NCBI GenBank assembly: GCA_023666835.1 | Contig: JAMPBJ010000001.1 | Location: 931,996-995,995 of the forward strand | Length of the DNA stretch: 64,000 nucleotides | Origin: Bacteroides sp. | GTDB lineage: Bacteria > Bacteroidota > Bacteroidia > Bacteroidales > Muribaculaceae | Direction: 5' to 3' | Shown here: positions 18,576 to 27,796 of the stretch, one piece after another | Numbering within the stretch: the first letter of the stretch is position 1 | Layout of the letters: the number at the start of each line of letters is the position of its first letter | The notes under the pieces: generated by a model | Database searches by the model: none | Seen by the model: the letters and a program-made list of their open reading frames with translations, nothing else | What the model was told of the DNA's origin: nothing | Translations under genes and position numbers: made by a program

Positions 18576-20684
18576 ATGAATAAAAACACCCTTACAGGTC
18601 TACTTTTGATGGGCGCCATCATCATGGTGTTCACCTATCTTAACCGTCCCTCGCAAGCCGAACTTGAAGCTGCCGAAAAGCAGCGTCAGGATCAGGCCGC
18701 AGCCGACAGCTTAAAATCCCAACCTCCGGTGGAGACCATCAACGCCTTCAGCCCGCAGGCTTTGGCCGACCTTCAGGCCACCGTGCGCCGCGACGGCAGT
18801 CTCGACACCACAGCCCATGCCTACACGCTCACCGGCGCAGATGTCACCGTCAACCTCTCGGCCGACTCGGCAGCTTCGCTCTCGGGTGAGGTCAAAGTCG
18901 GATCCTACACCGTGCCGGTGACCGACATCGTCAACGCCTCCTACGGCAACATACCCGTCGACGTGCGCCGCCAGGCTCTCGACAAACTCAACGCTGCCGT
19001 CGAAAGCGCCACCCGCTACAAAGGATTCGCACGCTATCTCAGCGGTTCTGATTCTTCCACAGTCACTCTGGCCAACGACAAAGTGCGCCTGACAATTGCC
19101 AGCAAAGGCGGCGTCATCAGTCAGGCCGAATTGCTCGACAAGAAATACGACAAATACGGTGGCGGACAGGTTTGCCCCATCGCCAATGGCGACGACATGT
19201 ATGGCTTCTGCCTCGCTGCCGGCGACGTCGAATACGACACCCGCAACTTCTACTTCGAACTCGTACAGGAATCCGACTCTACCGTACTCGCCAAGGTCAA
19301 CCCCGGCGATGGCGTGATGCTCGGTCTGCGCTACACTCTTCAGAAGGGTGCCTACACCGTCAAAATGGACCTCGTGCAGGAAAACATGCAGTCACTCGTG
19401 GCCACATCCAAGTCGTCGATCGACTTCCACTGGGACCAGATGATGGCCCGCAACGAAGCAGGCCGCATGTTTGAGTCCGACAACAGCGGCATCTACTATA
19501 TGAAAGCTAACGGCGATGTCGACAACCTCGACGAACATTCCGACGATGAGTCCACCATCGAAGAACCCCTCGAATGGGTGGCTTTCAAAAATCAGTTCTT
19601 CTCGTCGGTGCTCATCAGCGAAAAGGGCTTCAACCGCCCGATCCACCTCACTTCGGCCGTGCTGAAAGACGATCCGAAATTCGTCAAAAAAATGTCGATG
19701 ACCGCAACCACCGACTATAATTCCGCGCTCGAGACTCCCACCTCGTTCGTGTTCTATGTCGGCCCCAACCTCTATCCCCTGCTCTCCGACCTGTCTGACA
19801 CCATCATCCCCGGCAAAGACCTTAAACTCACCGACCTCATACCGCTCGGATGGGCTCTCTTCCGCTGGATCAACATATGGATTGTCATCCCTGTGTTCAC
19901 CTTCCTCGGACAGTTCATCTCCAACTACGGCATCATCATCCTGCTGCTGACGCTCTTCATCAAACTCATCCTCTTCCCCTTTACCTACAAGAGCTACATG
20001 TCGCAGGCCAAGATGCGCGTACTCGCTCCCGAAATCAAGGAAATCAACGAGAAATATCCCGGCAACGAAAACGCCATGAAGCGCCAGCAGGAGACAATGG
20101 CTCTCTACAGTCGCGCCGGAGCCAACCCGATGTCGGGCTGTCTGCCCATGCTGCTGCAGTTGCCCATCCTCATCGCCATGTTCCGATTCTTCCCCTCGGC
20201 CATCGAGCTGCGTGGCGAATCATTCCTGTGGGCCACTGACCTCTCGGCTCCCGACGCCATCATCCCTCTGCCCTTCTCCATACCGAAGCTTGGCGATAAG
20301 CTCAGCCTCTTCTGTCTGCTCATGACCGCTGTCAACATCATCTATACCCGCATCAACATGCAGAATCAGCCCGGCGGCATGTCATCGCCTGCCATGAAAT
20401 GGATGATGTATCTGATGCCCGTCATGTTCCTCGTGTTCTTCAACAACTACGCAGCCGGCCTCAGCTACTACTATCTGCTGTCGCTGTTGATCACTATCAT
20501 CCAAACCTACATTTTCCGTCGCGTGGTCAATGAAGAAAAAGTCAGGGCCACCATGAAAGCCAACGCCGCCAAGCCTAAAAAGAAAAGCGGCTTCATGGCC
20601 CGTCTCGAAGAAGCACAGCGCCGCCAGCAGGCCGCCCTTCGCGAACAGGAAAAACAACGCTCAAAAAAGAACGGACGTCGCTGA
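18576..20684 (+). CDS. yidC: Membrane protein insertase YidC
   Basis: YidC inserts and folds inner-membrane proteins, alone or with SecYEG. The 702-residue protein has an N-terminal membrane helix (LTGLLLMGAIIMVFTYLNRP), a large periplasmic beta domain (about residues 25-415) and a C-terminal block of membrane helices with GIIILLLTLFIKLILFPFTY, the cytoplasmic loop KMRVLAPEIKEINEKY, and SGCLPMLLQLPILIAMFRF. The C-terminal tail is rich in Lys and Arg, suited to ribosome contact. It is longer than enterobacterial YidC, as is usual in Bacteroidetes. Confidence 0.97.
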   Translation: MNKNTLTGLLLMGAIIMVFTYLNRPSQAELEAAEKQRQDQAAADSLKSQPPVETINAFSPQALADLQATVRRDGSLDTTAHAYTLTGADVTVNLSADSAASLSGEVKVGSYTVPVTDIVNASYGNIPVDVRRQALDKLNAAVESATRYKGFARYLSGSDSSTVTLANDKVRLTIASKGGVISQAELLDKKYDKYGGGQVCPIANGDDMYGFCLAAGDVEYDTRNFYFELVQESDSTVLAKVNPGDGVMLGLRYTLQKGAYTVKMDLVQENMQSLVATSKSSIDFHWDQMMARNEAGRMFESDNSGIYYMKANGDVDNLDEHSDDESTIEEPLEWVAFKNQFFSSVLISEKGFNRPIHLTSAVLKDDPKFVKKMSMTATTDYNSALETPTSFVFYVGPNLYPLLSDLSDTIIPGKDLKLTDLIPLGWALFRWINIWIVIPVFTFLGQFISNYGIIILLLTLFIKLILFPFTYKSYMSQAKMRVLAPEIKEINEKYPGNENAMKRQQETMALYSRAGANPMSGCLPMLLQLPILIAMFRFFPSAIELRGESFLWATDLSAPDAIIPLPFSIPKLGDKLSLFCLLMTAVNIIYTRINMQNQPGGMSSPAMKWMMYLMPVMFLVFFNNYAAGLSYYYLLSLLITIIQTYIFRRVVNEEKVRATMKANAAKPKKKSGFMARLEEAQRRQQAALREQEKQRSKKNGRR

Positions 20685-20745
20685 CAAAACCACCCGCCCG
20701 ATCGTTTATCCATAATCACTATCTATAATTAAACTCTTAACCGAA

Positions 20746-21264
20746 ATGATCAGCAACAAAGTTCAAGACGCCATCAACGCGCAGATCAACGCCGAATTCT
20801 GGTCGGCCTATCTCTATCTTTCCATGGCCATGCACTTCGAAGCAGAAGGCCGCTCAGGTGTTGCCAACTGGTTCAAAATCCAGTTCCAGGAAGAACAGGC
20901 CCACGCCCAGATCTTCATCAACTACCTTAACCAGCGTGGCGGTCGCGTCACACTCAAGGCCATCGACGAAGTACCCACTTCATGGGCTTCTCCCCTCGAA
21001 GCTTTCAAAGCCACTCTCCAACACGAGCAGAAAGTGACTGCACTCATCAACAACCTCTACGCCATAGCTGAAGCTGAGCACGACTACGCCACCCGCGACC
21101 GCCTCAACTGGTTCGTTAGCGAGCAGGTTGAAGAAGAGGACAACTGCCGCCAGCTCATCGACAAATACTCACTCATCGGCGACGACGGCATGGGCCAGTA
21201 CATGCTCGACCAGGAACTCGGCGCCCGTACCTACACCGCCCCCTCGGCCCTCGCAGCCGAATAA
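20746..21264 (+). CDS. ftnA: Ferritin
   Basis: This 172-residue non-haem ferritin stores iron as a 24-mer. The four-helix bundle contains the ferroxidase ligands in INAEFWSAYLYLSMAMHFE, FQEEQAHAQIFINYL (the ExxH motif) and VEEEDNCRQLIDKY. The length and motifs match bacterial FtnA rather than haem-containing bacterioferritin. No TAnnTTTG box is visible in the 60 bases upstream, so it may be read from the pyrG-yidC transcript or from a promoter of another type. A long stem-loop follows. Confidence 0.95.
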   Translation: MISNKVQDAINAQINAEFWSAYLYLSMAMHFEAEGRSGVANWFKIQFQEEQAHAQIFINYLNQRGGRVTLKAIDEVPTSWASPLEAFKATLQHEQKVTALINNLYAIAEAEHDYATRDRLNWFVSEQVEEEDNCRQLIDKYSLIGDDGMGQYMLDQELGARTYTAPSALAAE

Positions 21265-21301
21265 CCCCCTCCCCTGACAAAAATCCCAACCCCAAATAAC
21301 C

Positions 21302-21328
21302 CGGGAGGCTGCCCAAAGCAGCCTCCCG
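21302..21328. terminator. Stem-loop after ferritin gene
   Basis: A perfect 11-base GC-rich stem (21302-21312 with 21318-21328) and 5-base loop. It lacks a clean T-run, so it may be a 3'-end stabiliser as well as a terminator. Confidence 0.6.
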
Positions 21329-21645
21329 TAATATTACCCACCGCTCCCACCACTCCGAAAATTCCCAAAATTCCCATCTGTCTAACCTCTCCCATCTCTC
21401 CCATCACCCATTAAAGTAGTGGGGCGTTCGGCAAGGACGCCGATTCCCCATAACCCCGCACGCCAAAGGCGTGGGGGCAAAATCCCACCTTCATATGGCG
21501 TCCGCCAGGACGCCGATTTACCATAACCGAAAACGAGTCCGCCAATGCATAATTCCTAATTTCTCTCCAAATTCCTAATTCCAAATGCCCTCCCAACTTT
21601 TCCCGTCCCCCAAGTGTTCTAATAATAAAATAGGAGGACACAATT
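21329..21645. repeat. Non-coding stretch with C-rich repeats, tandem hairpin units and AATTCCTAATT repeat (copy 2)
   Basis: No gene is seen here. 21335-21410 is C-rich with repeated TCCCA words. Two related units follow, sharing a 21-base block (21435-21455 and 21508-21528, 2 mismatches), each beginning with a GGCGT...ACGCC stem; the second is a perfect 7-base hairpin (21497-21503/21508-21514). An AATTCCTAATT repeat lies at 21551-21581. Just before the lipoprotein gene there is an unusually strong Shine-Dalgarno sequence (AGGAGGA, about 21632-21638). Confidence 0.6.
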
Positions 21646-22116
21646 ATGAAACGCGGCAAATTCCTTAAGGCACTATCAATGGCAGCAGTCGTAGCATCGC
21701 TGACAGCCTGCGATGCCATTTGGACCAGCGACATGGTCGGCGACCCCGGCTATTATATCGGCTCAAGCTATTCCTCAGAATGGTATCCGCCACTGCCAGG
21801 TGCTCCGCTGATCAACCCCGTATATTGGGGCAATCAACTCTATCCAGGTCCCATCCCCGTAAGGCCAAGCATCAGCAATACATGGCGACCCACGGGCAAC
21901 GTGCGTCCCGTCAATCCGGGCAATTCCGGAAGTACTTCCACGCCTGTACCTCTGCCCGACAACATTCCTGTTGGCAACGGCGGCAACGCTGGCTCCGGCA
22001 ATTCCCGCCCGTCGAACTCCGTGGTTCCACCGGCCGGCACATTCCCCAATATCGGCAGTGCCGAACCCGGTATAGCGATGCCCCCTGCAGGCACTGGCTA
22101 CAGAACAAGAAAATAA
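21646..22116 (+). CDS. Small Gly/Pro/Asn-rich lipoprotein, unknown function
   Basis: The 156-residue protein has a lipoprotein signal peptide ending MAAVVASLTAC, so Cys22 is the likely lipid anchor. The mature part has Tyr/Trp/Pro-rich segments (SSYSSEWYPPLPGAPL) and then a low-complexity Gly/Asn/Ser/Pro tail that looks extended or unstructured. The ATG is preceded by AGGAGGA, which is rare in this genome and suggests strong SD-driven translation. A T-rich terminator follows at 22152-22182, so it is a single-gene unit. No family recognised. Confidence 0.8.
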   Translation: MKRGKFLKALSMAAVVASLTACDAIWTSDMVGDPGYYIGSSYSSEWYPPLPGAPLINPVYWGNQLYPGPIPVRPSISNTWRPTGNVRPVNPGNSGSTSTPVPLPDNIPVGNGGNAGSGNSRPSNSVVPPAGTFPNIGSAEPGIAMPPAGTGYRTRK

Positions 22117-22151
22117 TCCGATATTTTTACGATATTTTTCAAAATTTACAT

Positions 22152-22182
22152 AAGCAGTGATTAAACCTTCACTGCTTTTTTT
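22152..22182 (+). terminator. Rho-independent terminator after the lipoprotein gene
   Basis: A 9-base perfect stem (22152-22160 with 22169-22177) runs into a T7 tract. Confidence 0.85.
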
Positions 22183-22268
22183 CGTCATAATTAAGTAAAT
22201 TGTTCGAAATTTTTTCCAAGGGTAAAAAACTTAGGTAACTCTAAAGAAAACATATACATCAACGACAG

Positions 22269-25073
22269 ATGGAAAATCCGTTTCATAAGCTATCCCTTCT
22301 GCTGCTGATCATGGTGCTGACACCGGCCATCGCATTGGCTTCGGTAGTGAAGGGAAAAGTCATTGACGACTCAGGAGAGGGGCTGCCTCAAGCCACACTG
22401 CGCCTGCTTTCGCCCGCCGACTCAAGCTTTGTCAAAGGCATCAAGTCAAACTCATCGGGAGCATTCTCTTTCTCCGACGTCAAAGCCGGAAAATACATCC
22501 TCGAAGCCTCCTATCTTGGCTACAACAGCAAGTTTACCAACATCAACGTGACCGGTTCGACTCTGACCGTGCCCGAGATCACCCTCACCGAATCATCCAT
22601 CATGCTCGGCGAAGTCAGCGTGGTCGGCGTGGCAACACAGGTGAAAGTGTCAGAGGATACAGTCGAATTCAACGCTGGATCCTACAAGACGCAACCCAAC
22701 GCCGTGGTTGAGGATCTTCTCAAGCGCCTCCCGGGCGTTGAGGTGGGCACCGATGGAACTATCACCGCCAACGGCCAGACTGTCAGCAAGATCCTGATCG
22801 ACGGCAAGGAGTTCTTCTCCGACGACCCCAAGGTCGCCTCTAAAAACCTACCTGTCGACATGGTCGAAAAACTCCAGGTCGTCAACCGAAAGAGCGATTT
22901 GGCACGACTGACCGGAGTCGACGACGGCGAAGATGAAACCGTCATCAACCTTACCGTCAAGTCCGGCATGAAAAACGGATATTTCGGCACCGTCGAGGCC
23001 GGCTACGGCACCGACTCCCGATACATGGGCACATTCAATGTCAACAAGTTTTGGAACGACAACCAGATAACACTTCTGGGCAACTTCAACAACATCAACG
23101 AGCTCGGCTTCACCGACAGCAACGGCAACCGCTTCCGCCGATTCGGTGGCAACAACGGCATCAATACATCACAAGCCTTCGGCATCAACTTCAACGTTGG
23201 CAACAAAGAGATATTCCGCTTAGGCGGCGACGTTATGTACTCACACTCCGATCGCGACACCCGTCAGCGCCAGGATCGCCAGTATCTCTTCTCCGACTCC
23301 ACCTCCTACGCTTTCACCACCAAAAACACCCGTGACAAAGGCCATAACTTCCGCGGCGACTTCCGTCTGCAGTGGAAACCCGACTCATTCAACACCCTCG
23401 AGTTCCGACCCAACTTCTCCTACAACGTCAACGACTCCTACTCGCTCGACTCCACCCTCAACCGCGCAGGCGACCCGATGCAATCGCTCGTCAGCCGCAC
23501 CTTCAACGAGTCCAACTCCGATGGCCACTCGTTTGAATTCGGAGCCAACGCCATCTACAGCCACAACTTCCGCAACCATCCCGGCCGTGCATTCTCAATC
23601 CAGCTCCGCTACAATCACTCCAACGTGCGTGAAAACGAGACGTCATACTCTCTCAACCGTTTCTTCAACTTCGCCGACTCCACCGATCTATACGACCAGC
23701 TGACCGACATGCACACCTGGAGCGATATGGCCCAGGCCCGCGTCACCTGGACCGAGCCTCTCGGCGATGTCAAGAAAGGCAATTTCCTGACCTTTGCCTA
23801 CCGCATTCAGTATCGTTGGAACAATACCGACAAACTCGTCTACGATCATCCGCTCCTTCCCCCGGGAGCCGACGGACTGCCCATCATCGACTACTCACAG
23901 ACTATTCTCAGCGACTCGTTGAGCAACCAGTTCCGCAACGACTATTTCAATCAGAACATCCGACTGGGCTACCGCCACGTATCGTCGTCGCATAATCTCG
24001 ACATCGGTCTGTCGCTCGTGCCCCAAAGTTCATCGTCAAAAAACCTATCCAACCCCGAAAAGACCATCGCCACCCGCTGGGTATGGAACGTGGCTCCGTT
24101 CCTTAACTACCGACTCAAAATGGGCAAAAACCGCTCGCTCAACATCAACTACCGCGGACGATCCTCACAACCCTCGATGACACAGTTGCAGCCCGTGGCC
24201 GACTACTCCGACCCCATGCGAATAGTCATCGGTAACCCCAACCTCGATCCGTCGTTCACCCACTATCTGCGCATGCGCTTTCAGGACTTCAACGCCGAAC
24301 ATCAGCGATCGATCATGATGATGGCCGACTTCGACATGACCCAGAACTCCATCGTGTCGCGCACTTCGTTCGATCGTGAAACAGGCGCACAGACCACCAC
24401 CTACGAAAACGTCAACGGCGTGTGGAGTGGCCGCGTCATGGCAATGTTCTCCCAGCCCCTGCGCAACAAAGCATGGCAGGTTTCAGCCCACTCCTTCCTC
24501 ATGTACAACCAGCGCGTCGGCTTCAACAACGGCGACCGCAACCGCAGCGGTTCGCTCATGTGGAACTTCATGCCCTCAATTGCATGGCGCCCCGACAACC
24601 TCGAATTTGAATTCCGTCCGCGCTATTCGCTCCAATACACCACCAACTCGCTTAAAAGCGCCGGCAACATGACCGTCCACAACTACGGCGGCACCTTCTC
24701 GGCCTACTACTACACACCCATCGGCATCATCCTCAACACTGATCTCACCTACACCGCCACAAGCGGTTACTCGCAAGGCTACGACAAGAACGAATGGATG
24801 TGGAACGCAAGCGTATCCTACCAGTTCCTCCGCAGCAAATCGCTCACCCTCTCGGTCAAAGCCTACGACCTTCTGCAGCAACGAAGCAACATCTCCCGCT
24901 CCGTCACCGCCAACTATATCGACGACATCAACTACAACGGTCTCACACGCTACTTCATGGTGACCGTATCCTACAAGTTCAACACCTTCGGCAAAGGCAA
25001 CGAACCCGTCGACCGAAACGCATGGCATGGTCGCGGTGGCCCCGGCGGCATGGGCGGACGTCCTCATCGCTGA
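22269..25073 (+). CDS. TonB-dependent receptor-like outer-membrane beta-barrel protein
   Basis: This 934-residue outer membrane protein has a signal peptide, a carboxypeptidase-like regulatory domain (about residues 25-105, KGKVIDDSGEGLPQATLRL), a plug-like domain (about 125-235, NAVVEDLLKRLPGVEV and SKILIDGKEFFSDDPKVA) and a large C-terminal barrel of alternating aromatic strands, as in the outer-membrane barrel family often found singly in Bacteroidetes. The C-terminus carries a short Gly/Arg tail (HGRGGPGGMGGRPHR) after the last strand, which is unusual because barrel proteins normally end in the aromatic residue. No SusD partner is encoded nearby. Substrate unknown. Confidence 0.88.
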   Translation: MENPFHKLSLLLLIMVLTPAIALASVVKGKVIDDSGEGLPQATLRLLSPADSSFVKGIKSNSSGAFSFSDVKAGKYILEASYLGYNSKFTNINVTGSTLTVPEITLTESSIMLGEVSVVGVATQVKVSEDTVEFNAGSYKTQPNAVVEDLLKRLPGVEVGTDGTITANGQTVSKILIDGKEFFSDDPKVASKNLPVDMVEKLQVVNRKSDLARLTGVDDGEDETVINLTVKSGMKNGYFGTVEAGYGTDSRYMGTFNVNKFWNDNQITLLGNFNNINELGFTDSNGNRFRRFGGNNGINTSQAFGINFNVGNKEIFRLGGDVMYSHSDRDTRQRQDRQYLFSDSTSYAFTTKNTRDKGHNFRGDFRLQWKPDSFNTLEFRPNFSYNVNDSYSLDSTLNRAGDPMQSLVSRTFNESNSDGHSFEFGANAIYSHNFRNHPGRAFSIQLRYNHSNVRENETSYSLNRFFNFADSTDLYDQLTDMHTWSDMAQARVTWTEPLGDVKKGNFLTFAYRIQYRWNNTDKLVYDHPLLPPGADGLPIIDYSQTILSDSLSNQFRNDYFNQNIRLGYRHVSSSHNLDIGLSLVPQSSSSKNLSNPEKTIATRWVWNVAPFLNYRLKMGKNRSLNINYRGRSSQPSMTQLQPVADYSDPMRIVIGNPNLDPSFTHYLRMRFQDFNAEHQRSIMMMADFDMTQNSIVSRTSFDRETGAQTTTYENVNGVWSGRVMAMFSQPLRNKAWQVSAHSFLMYNQRVGFNNGDRNRSGSLMWNFMPSIAWRPDNLEFEFRPRYSLQYTTNSLKSAGNMTVHNYGGTFSAYYYTPIGIILNTDLTYTATSGYSQGYDKNEWMWNASVSYQFLRSKSLTLSVKAYDLLQQRSNISRSVTANYIDDINYNGLTRYFMVTVSYKFNTFGKGNEPVDRNAWHGRGGPGGMGGRPHR

Positions 25074-25106
25074 TCTCCGAAAAAGAAAAGCCCCAAATAA
25101 ATACCC

Positions 25107-25136
25107 AAGAAGCTGCGCCACCCGGCGCAGCTTCTT
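25107..25136. terminator. Terminator hairpin after the outer-membrane barrel gene
   Basis: A 13-base perfect stem (25107-25119 with 25124-25136) with a 4-base loop, followed by ACTTTTCC. Confidence 0.75.
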
Positions 25137-25259
25137 CACTTTTCCACCATAAATCTCACCTTGCTCCCATACGACTTATAAATCTTATCTAACTTATAAA
25201 ACGTATATATCTTATAAAATCCCCAATCCGGCCTTGACAAAAATAGGGGTTCAAAAATA

Positions 25260-25287
25260 GGGGTGTCGGCACTGACGCCGACACCCC
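25260..25287 (-). terminator. Hairpin terminator of the HMA-protein operon
   Basis: An 11-base perfect GC-rich stem (25260-25270 with 25277-25287), followed on the minus strand by CTATTTTTG. It lies 26 bases past the HMA gene stop. Confidence 0.7.
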
Positions 25288-25313
25288 CAACTAAACGCCG
25301 AAATCCTCAGCGA

Positions 25314-25739
25314 TTATTTATTGTGGCCCTTGCATTTGCCGCAGTGCTGGCCTTCGGCTTTGCCGCAGCCTTTACCTTCGCCTCCCTGCTTGCCACAGCA
25401 ACCGGCGGGTTTGTCAGCGGGTTTGCCACATGCTTCACCGGTGCAAAGGGTAGCTTCATAGCCGATCTTGCCAAATGCTTTGGCGATATTGCTCTCGGTG
25501 GTCTTGGCCGGATCGTAGGTCACGGTTACGGTCTGCTTCTGAAGATCAGTGGCAATGCTCTTCACTCCTTTTTCGTAGCGAAGGTTGCTTTTGATCTTGT
25601 TCTCGCAATTCTGACAGGTCATGGCCGGCGAAACGGTGAACACTGCTGTCGAGGTCTGTTTGGGTGATTTTGCCGAAACTCCGGCTGCAATTGCCAGTGC
25701 CAGTATGGCCACCGACATGATAGAAATAAGTTTTTTCAT
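25314..25739 (-). CDS. Secreted HMA-domain protein with Cys-rich metal-binding tail
   Basis: The 141-residue protein has a signal peptide (MKKLISIMSVAILALAIAAG), one heavy-metal-associated domain (about residues 32-97) with the metal-binding motif MTCQNC (Cys42, Cys45), and a C-terminal tail with seven or more cysteines in Gly/Lys-rich spacing (GCCGKQGGEGKGCGK, HCGKCKGH). It probably binds copper or another soft metal in the periplasm or at the cell surface. It is encoded 14 bases after the TonB receptor, which implies that the two work in one metal-acquisition or metal-handling pathway. A terminator follows. Confidence 0.88.
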   Translation of the reverse strand: MKKLISIMSVAILALAIAAGVSAKSPKQTSTAVFTVSPAMTCQNCENKIKSNLRYEKGVKSIATDLQKQTVTVTYDPAKTTESNIAKAFGKIGYEATLCTGEACGKPADKPAGCCGKQGGEGKGCGKAEGQHCGKCKGHNK

Positions 25740-25753
25740 TTTTGTTATTTGGT

Positions 25754-27775
25754 TTAGTTATATTTCGTAAAGTTATATCTGAAGCCCACATACACCATGG
25801 CACCATGAAGCGGCCCATAGATCATTGTGGCATCGAAATCGACTCCCCACGGATTCGAGGCTCCGATTATAGGATTCTTCTGCTTGAAGCCTGTCAGATT
25901 CTCGCCACCGACATATATGCTCCAATGGCGGAAATTACGGGTCAGTTGGGCATTTAGTTGCACAAACGATCCGTAGTGCTCACGCCACGACATGGCTCCG
26001 TCAGCCAACCGATATGGATTCGGCATCCGGCCGCCGCCATTGATGACCAGTGATGCATCGAATTGCCACAGTCCCATCATCGGAGCATAGCTGAGCGTGA
26101 AGAGTCCCTTGTTGCGCGATGTCAGTGGTTTCTGTTCCATGCCATTGCCATAGTTGGCCTTCACATCGGTCAGACGCCAGGCCGCCGTCAGCGTAAGGTC
26201 GTCGAGCGGGCTGGCACTCAGTTCCACTTGCACTGCATGCGAATACGACAGTCCGTCGTAGCTGTAGATATATGCGGCGTGAGGATCGCGGTCAAGATTC
26301 ACCATCAGTTGGTTGGTGAACCGTGTATAGTAATACTCTCCGTCAAGTGTCAGTTTCTTATCGGCGATTGTAAAGTCCCACGTGGCACCTGCCCCGAAAT
26401 TCCATGCCGACTCACGTTGCAGATCCGGTGCAATGACCAATCGGCGCGACGAAGCCAACAGATAGGAATACTCGGCCAATGGATGCGGCGATCGGAATCC
26501 GCGACCGGCCGACATATGCAGCGACACTTGCTCCACCGGCTTGTAACGCACATGCATGCGTGGTGTCACCATTGAACCATAGCGGTTGCTGCGGTCATAC
26601 CTCAAGCCGGCCATGGCTATCAACCGATCGTCGAGATTGAAGGTATACTGTCCATAGCCACCCCCTACAGTCTCATGGTCGGCCTGCCGGGCGAGAGCCT
26701 CGGAAGCATCGACCTGCAGGCGATAGCGGTAATGGTAATCGTCAAATGTCATGGTCAGACCGGCCGACAGTGCATGGCGCTCCGACCATTTGCGTTCAAA
26801 CATCAGCTGGGCGTATGCCTCACGCTGATCTATGTCACAAATTCTCAATCCATAGCCGGCATCCTGATCGTGCAATGACCCTGACACTATCAAAGCTATA
26901 TTGCCATCGTTGTCGCGGTCGAAAATATATGCGTTTTTGGTCATTGCCTCCCAGCGCCGCGTGTCGATGCGGATCTTGTAGAGCGGCATATCGCTGCCGG
27001 CCATCGATGTTGCGTGGTGCTCGTCCTGGCCGCTGAGGCGGCGCTCGTCGAGAAACTTCGCCGAAGCCTGAAACACATAGGCTGACCCGAGATAGGCCAC
27101 ACGGGGCATAATGGAGAATTGTCTGACTCGCGGTATGTCGCTGAAGCCGTCGTCGTTGCCGTCGTGGCTACTGAAACCGTTCTCAAAATGTGTCAGCAAG
27201 CCTGCACTCCAGTTGCTGCCCAGATGCAGATTGCCGTCGAAGTTGGCCTCAAGCTTGTTCATCATGTCGTAGTACATGTTGACCGAAAGCGACGGATCGA
27301 GTTGCGGTTTCTTCATTTCCACATTGATCTGTCCCGTGATCGATTCATAGCCGTTTTTTACCGATGATGCTCCTTTCGACACCTGTATCGACTGCATCCA
27401 CGGGCCGGGGATATAGCCGAGACCGTAAGGTGCAGCCGCTCCACGGAAGTTGGGCACATTTTCGGTCAGCATCTGCACATACGACCCCGACAGGCCAAGC
27501 AGACGTATCTGTCGGGCTCCGGTTGCCGCGTCGTTGTAGTTGACGTCGACCGACGGATTGGTCGTGAAACTTTCGCCGAGATTGCAACAGGCCGCACGCT
27601 TGAGCTCCGAAGCAGTGATCAGCATACTGTTGGAGGCCCCCGACATACGAAGAGGGCCACGCTTCGACGTGACCACTACCTCTTCCAGATCGTTTATCGA
27701 ATCGGCCGAAGCATAAGCAATCGGAGCCGACAGCATAAGCAACATCAATGAATTGATCGTTCTGCGGATATTCAT
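25754..27775 (-). CDS. TonB-dependent receptor, probably for a metal or metal complex
   Basis: The 673-residue outer membrane receptor has a signal peptide, a TonB-box-like LEEVVVTSKRG at the mature N-terminus, a plug domain (about residues 45-155, with AACCNLGESFTTNPSVDV and RQIRLLGLSGSYVQMLTENV) and a 22-strand-type barrel ending in YVGFRYNFTKYN. The plug cysteine pair (ACCNLGESF) is typical of receptors that neighbour HMA proteins in Bacteroidetes, and the next gene here encodes such a protein. A metal substrate, copper for instance, is inferred from that context. It begins 21 bases after the HIT gene and may be read through from greA. Confidence 0.88.
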   Translation of the reverse strand: MNIRRTINSLMLLMLSAPIAYASADSINDLEEVVVTSKRGPLRMSGASNSMLITASELKRAACCNLGESFTTNPSVDVNYNDAATGARQIRLLGLSGSYVQMLTENVPNFRGAAAPYGLGYIPGPWMQSIQVSKGASSVKNGYESITGQINVEMKKPQLDPSLSVNMYYDMMNKLEANFDGNLHLGSNWSAGLLTHFENGFSSHDGNDDGFSDIPRVRQFSIMPRVAYLGSAYVFQASAKFLDERRLSGQDEHHATSMAGSDMPLYKIRIDTRRWEAMTKNAYIFDRDNDGNIALIVSGSLHDQDAGYGLRICDIDQREAYAQLMFERKWSERHALSAGLTMTFDDYHYRYRLQVDASEALARQADHETVGGGYGQYTFNLDDRLIAMAGLRYDRSNRYGSMVTPRMHVRYKPVEQVSLHMSAGRGFRSPHPLAEYSYLLASSRRLVIAPDLQRESAWNFGAGATWDFTIADKKLTLDGEYYYTRFTNQLMVNLDRDPHAAYIYSYDGLSYSHAVQVELSASPLDDLTLTAAWRLTDVKANYGNGMEQKPLTSRNKGLFTLSYAPMMGLWQFDASLVINGGGRMPNPYRLADGAMSWREHYGSFVQLNAQLTRNFRHWSIYVGGENLTGFKQKNPIIGASNPWGVDFDATMIYGPLHGAMVYVGFRYNFTKYN

Positions 27776-27796
27776 CGTTGCCTATCGAATATGTTT

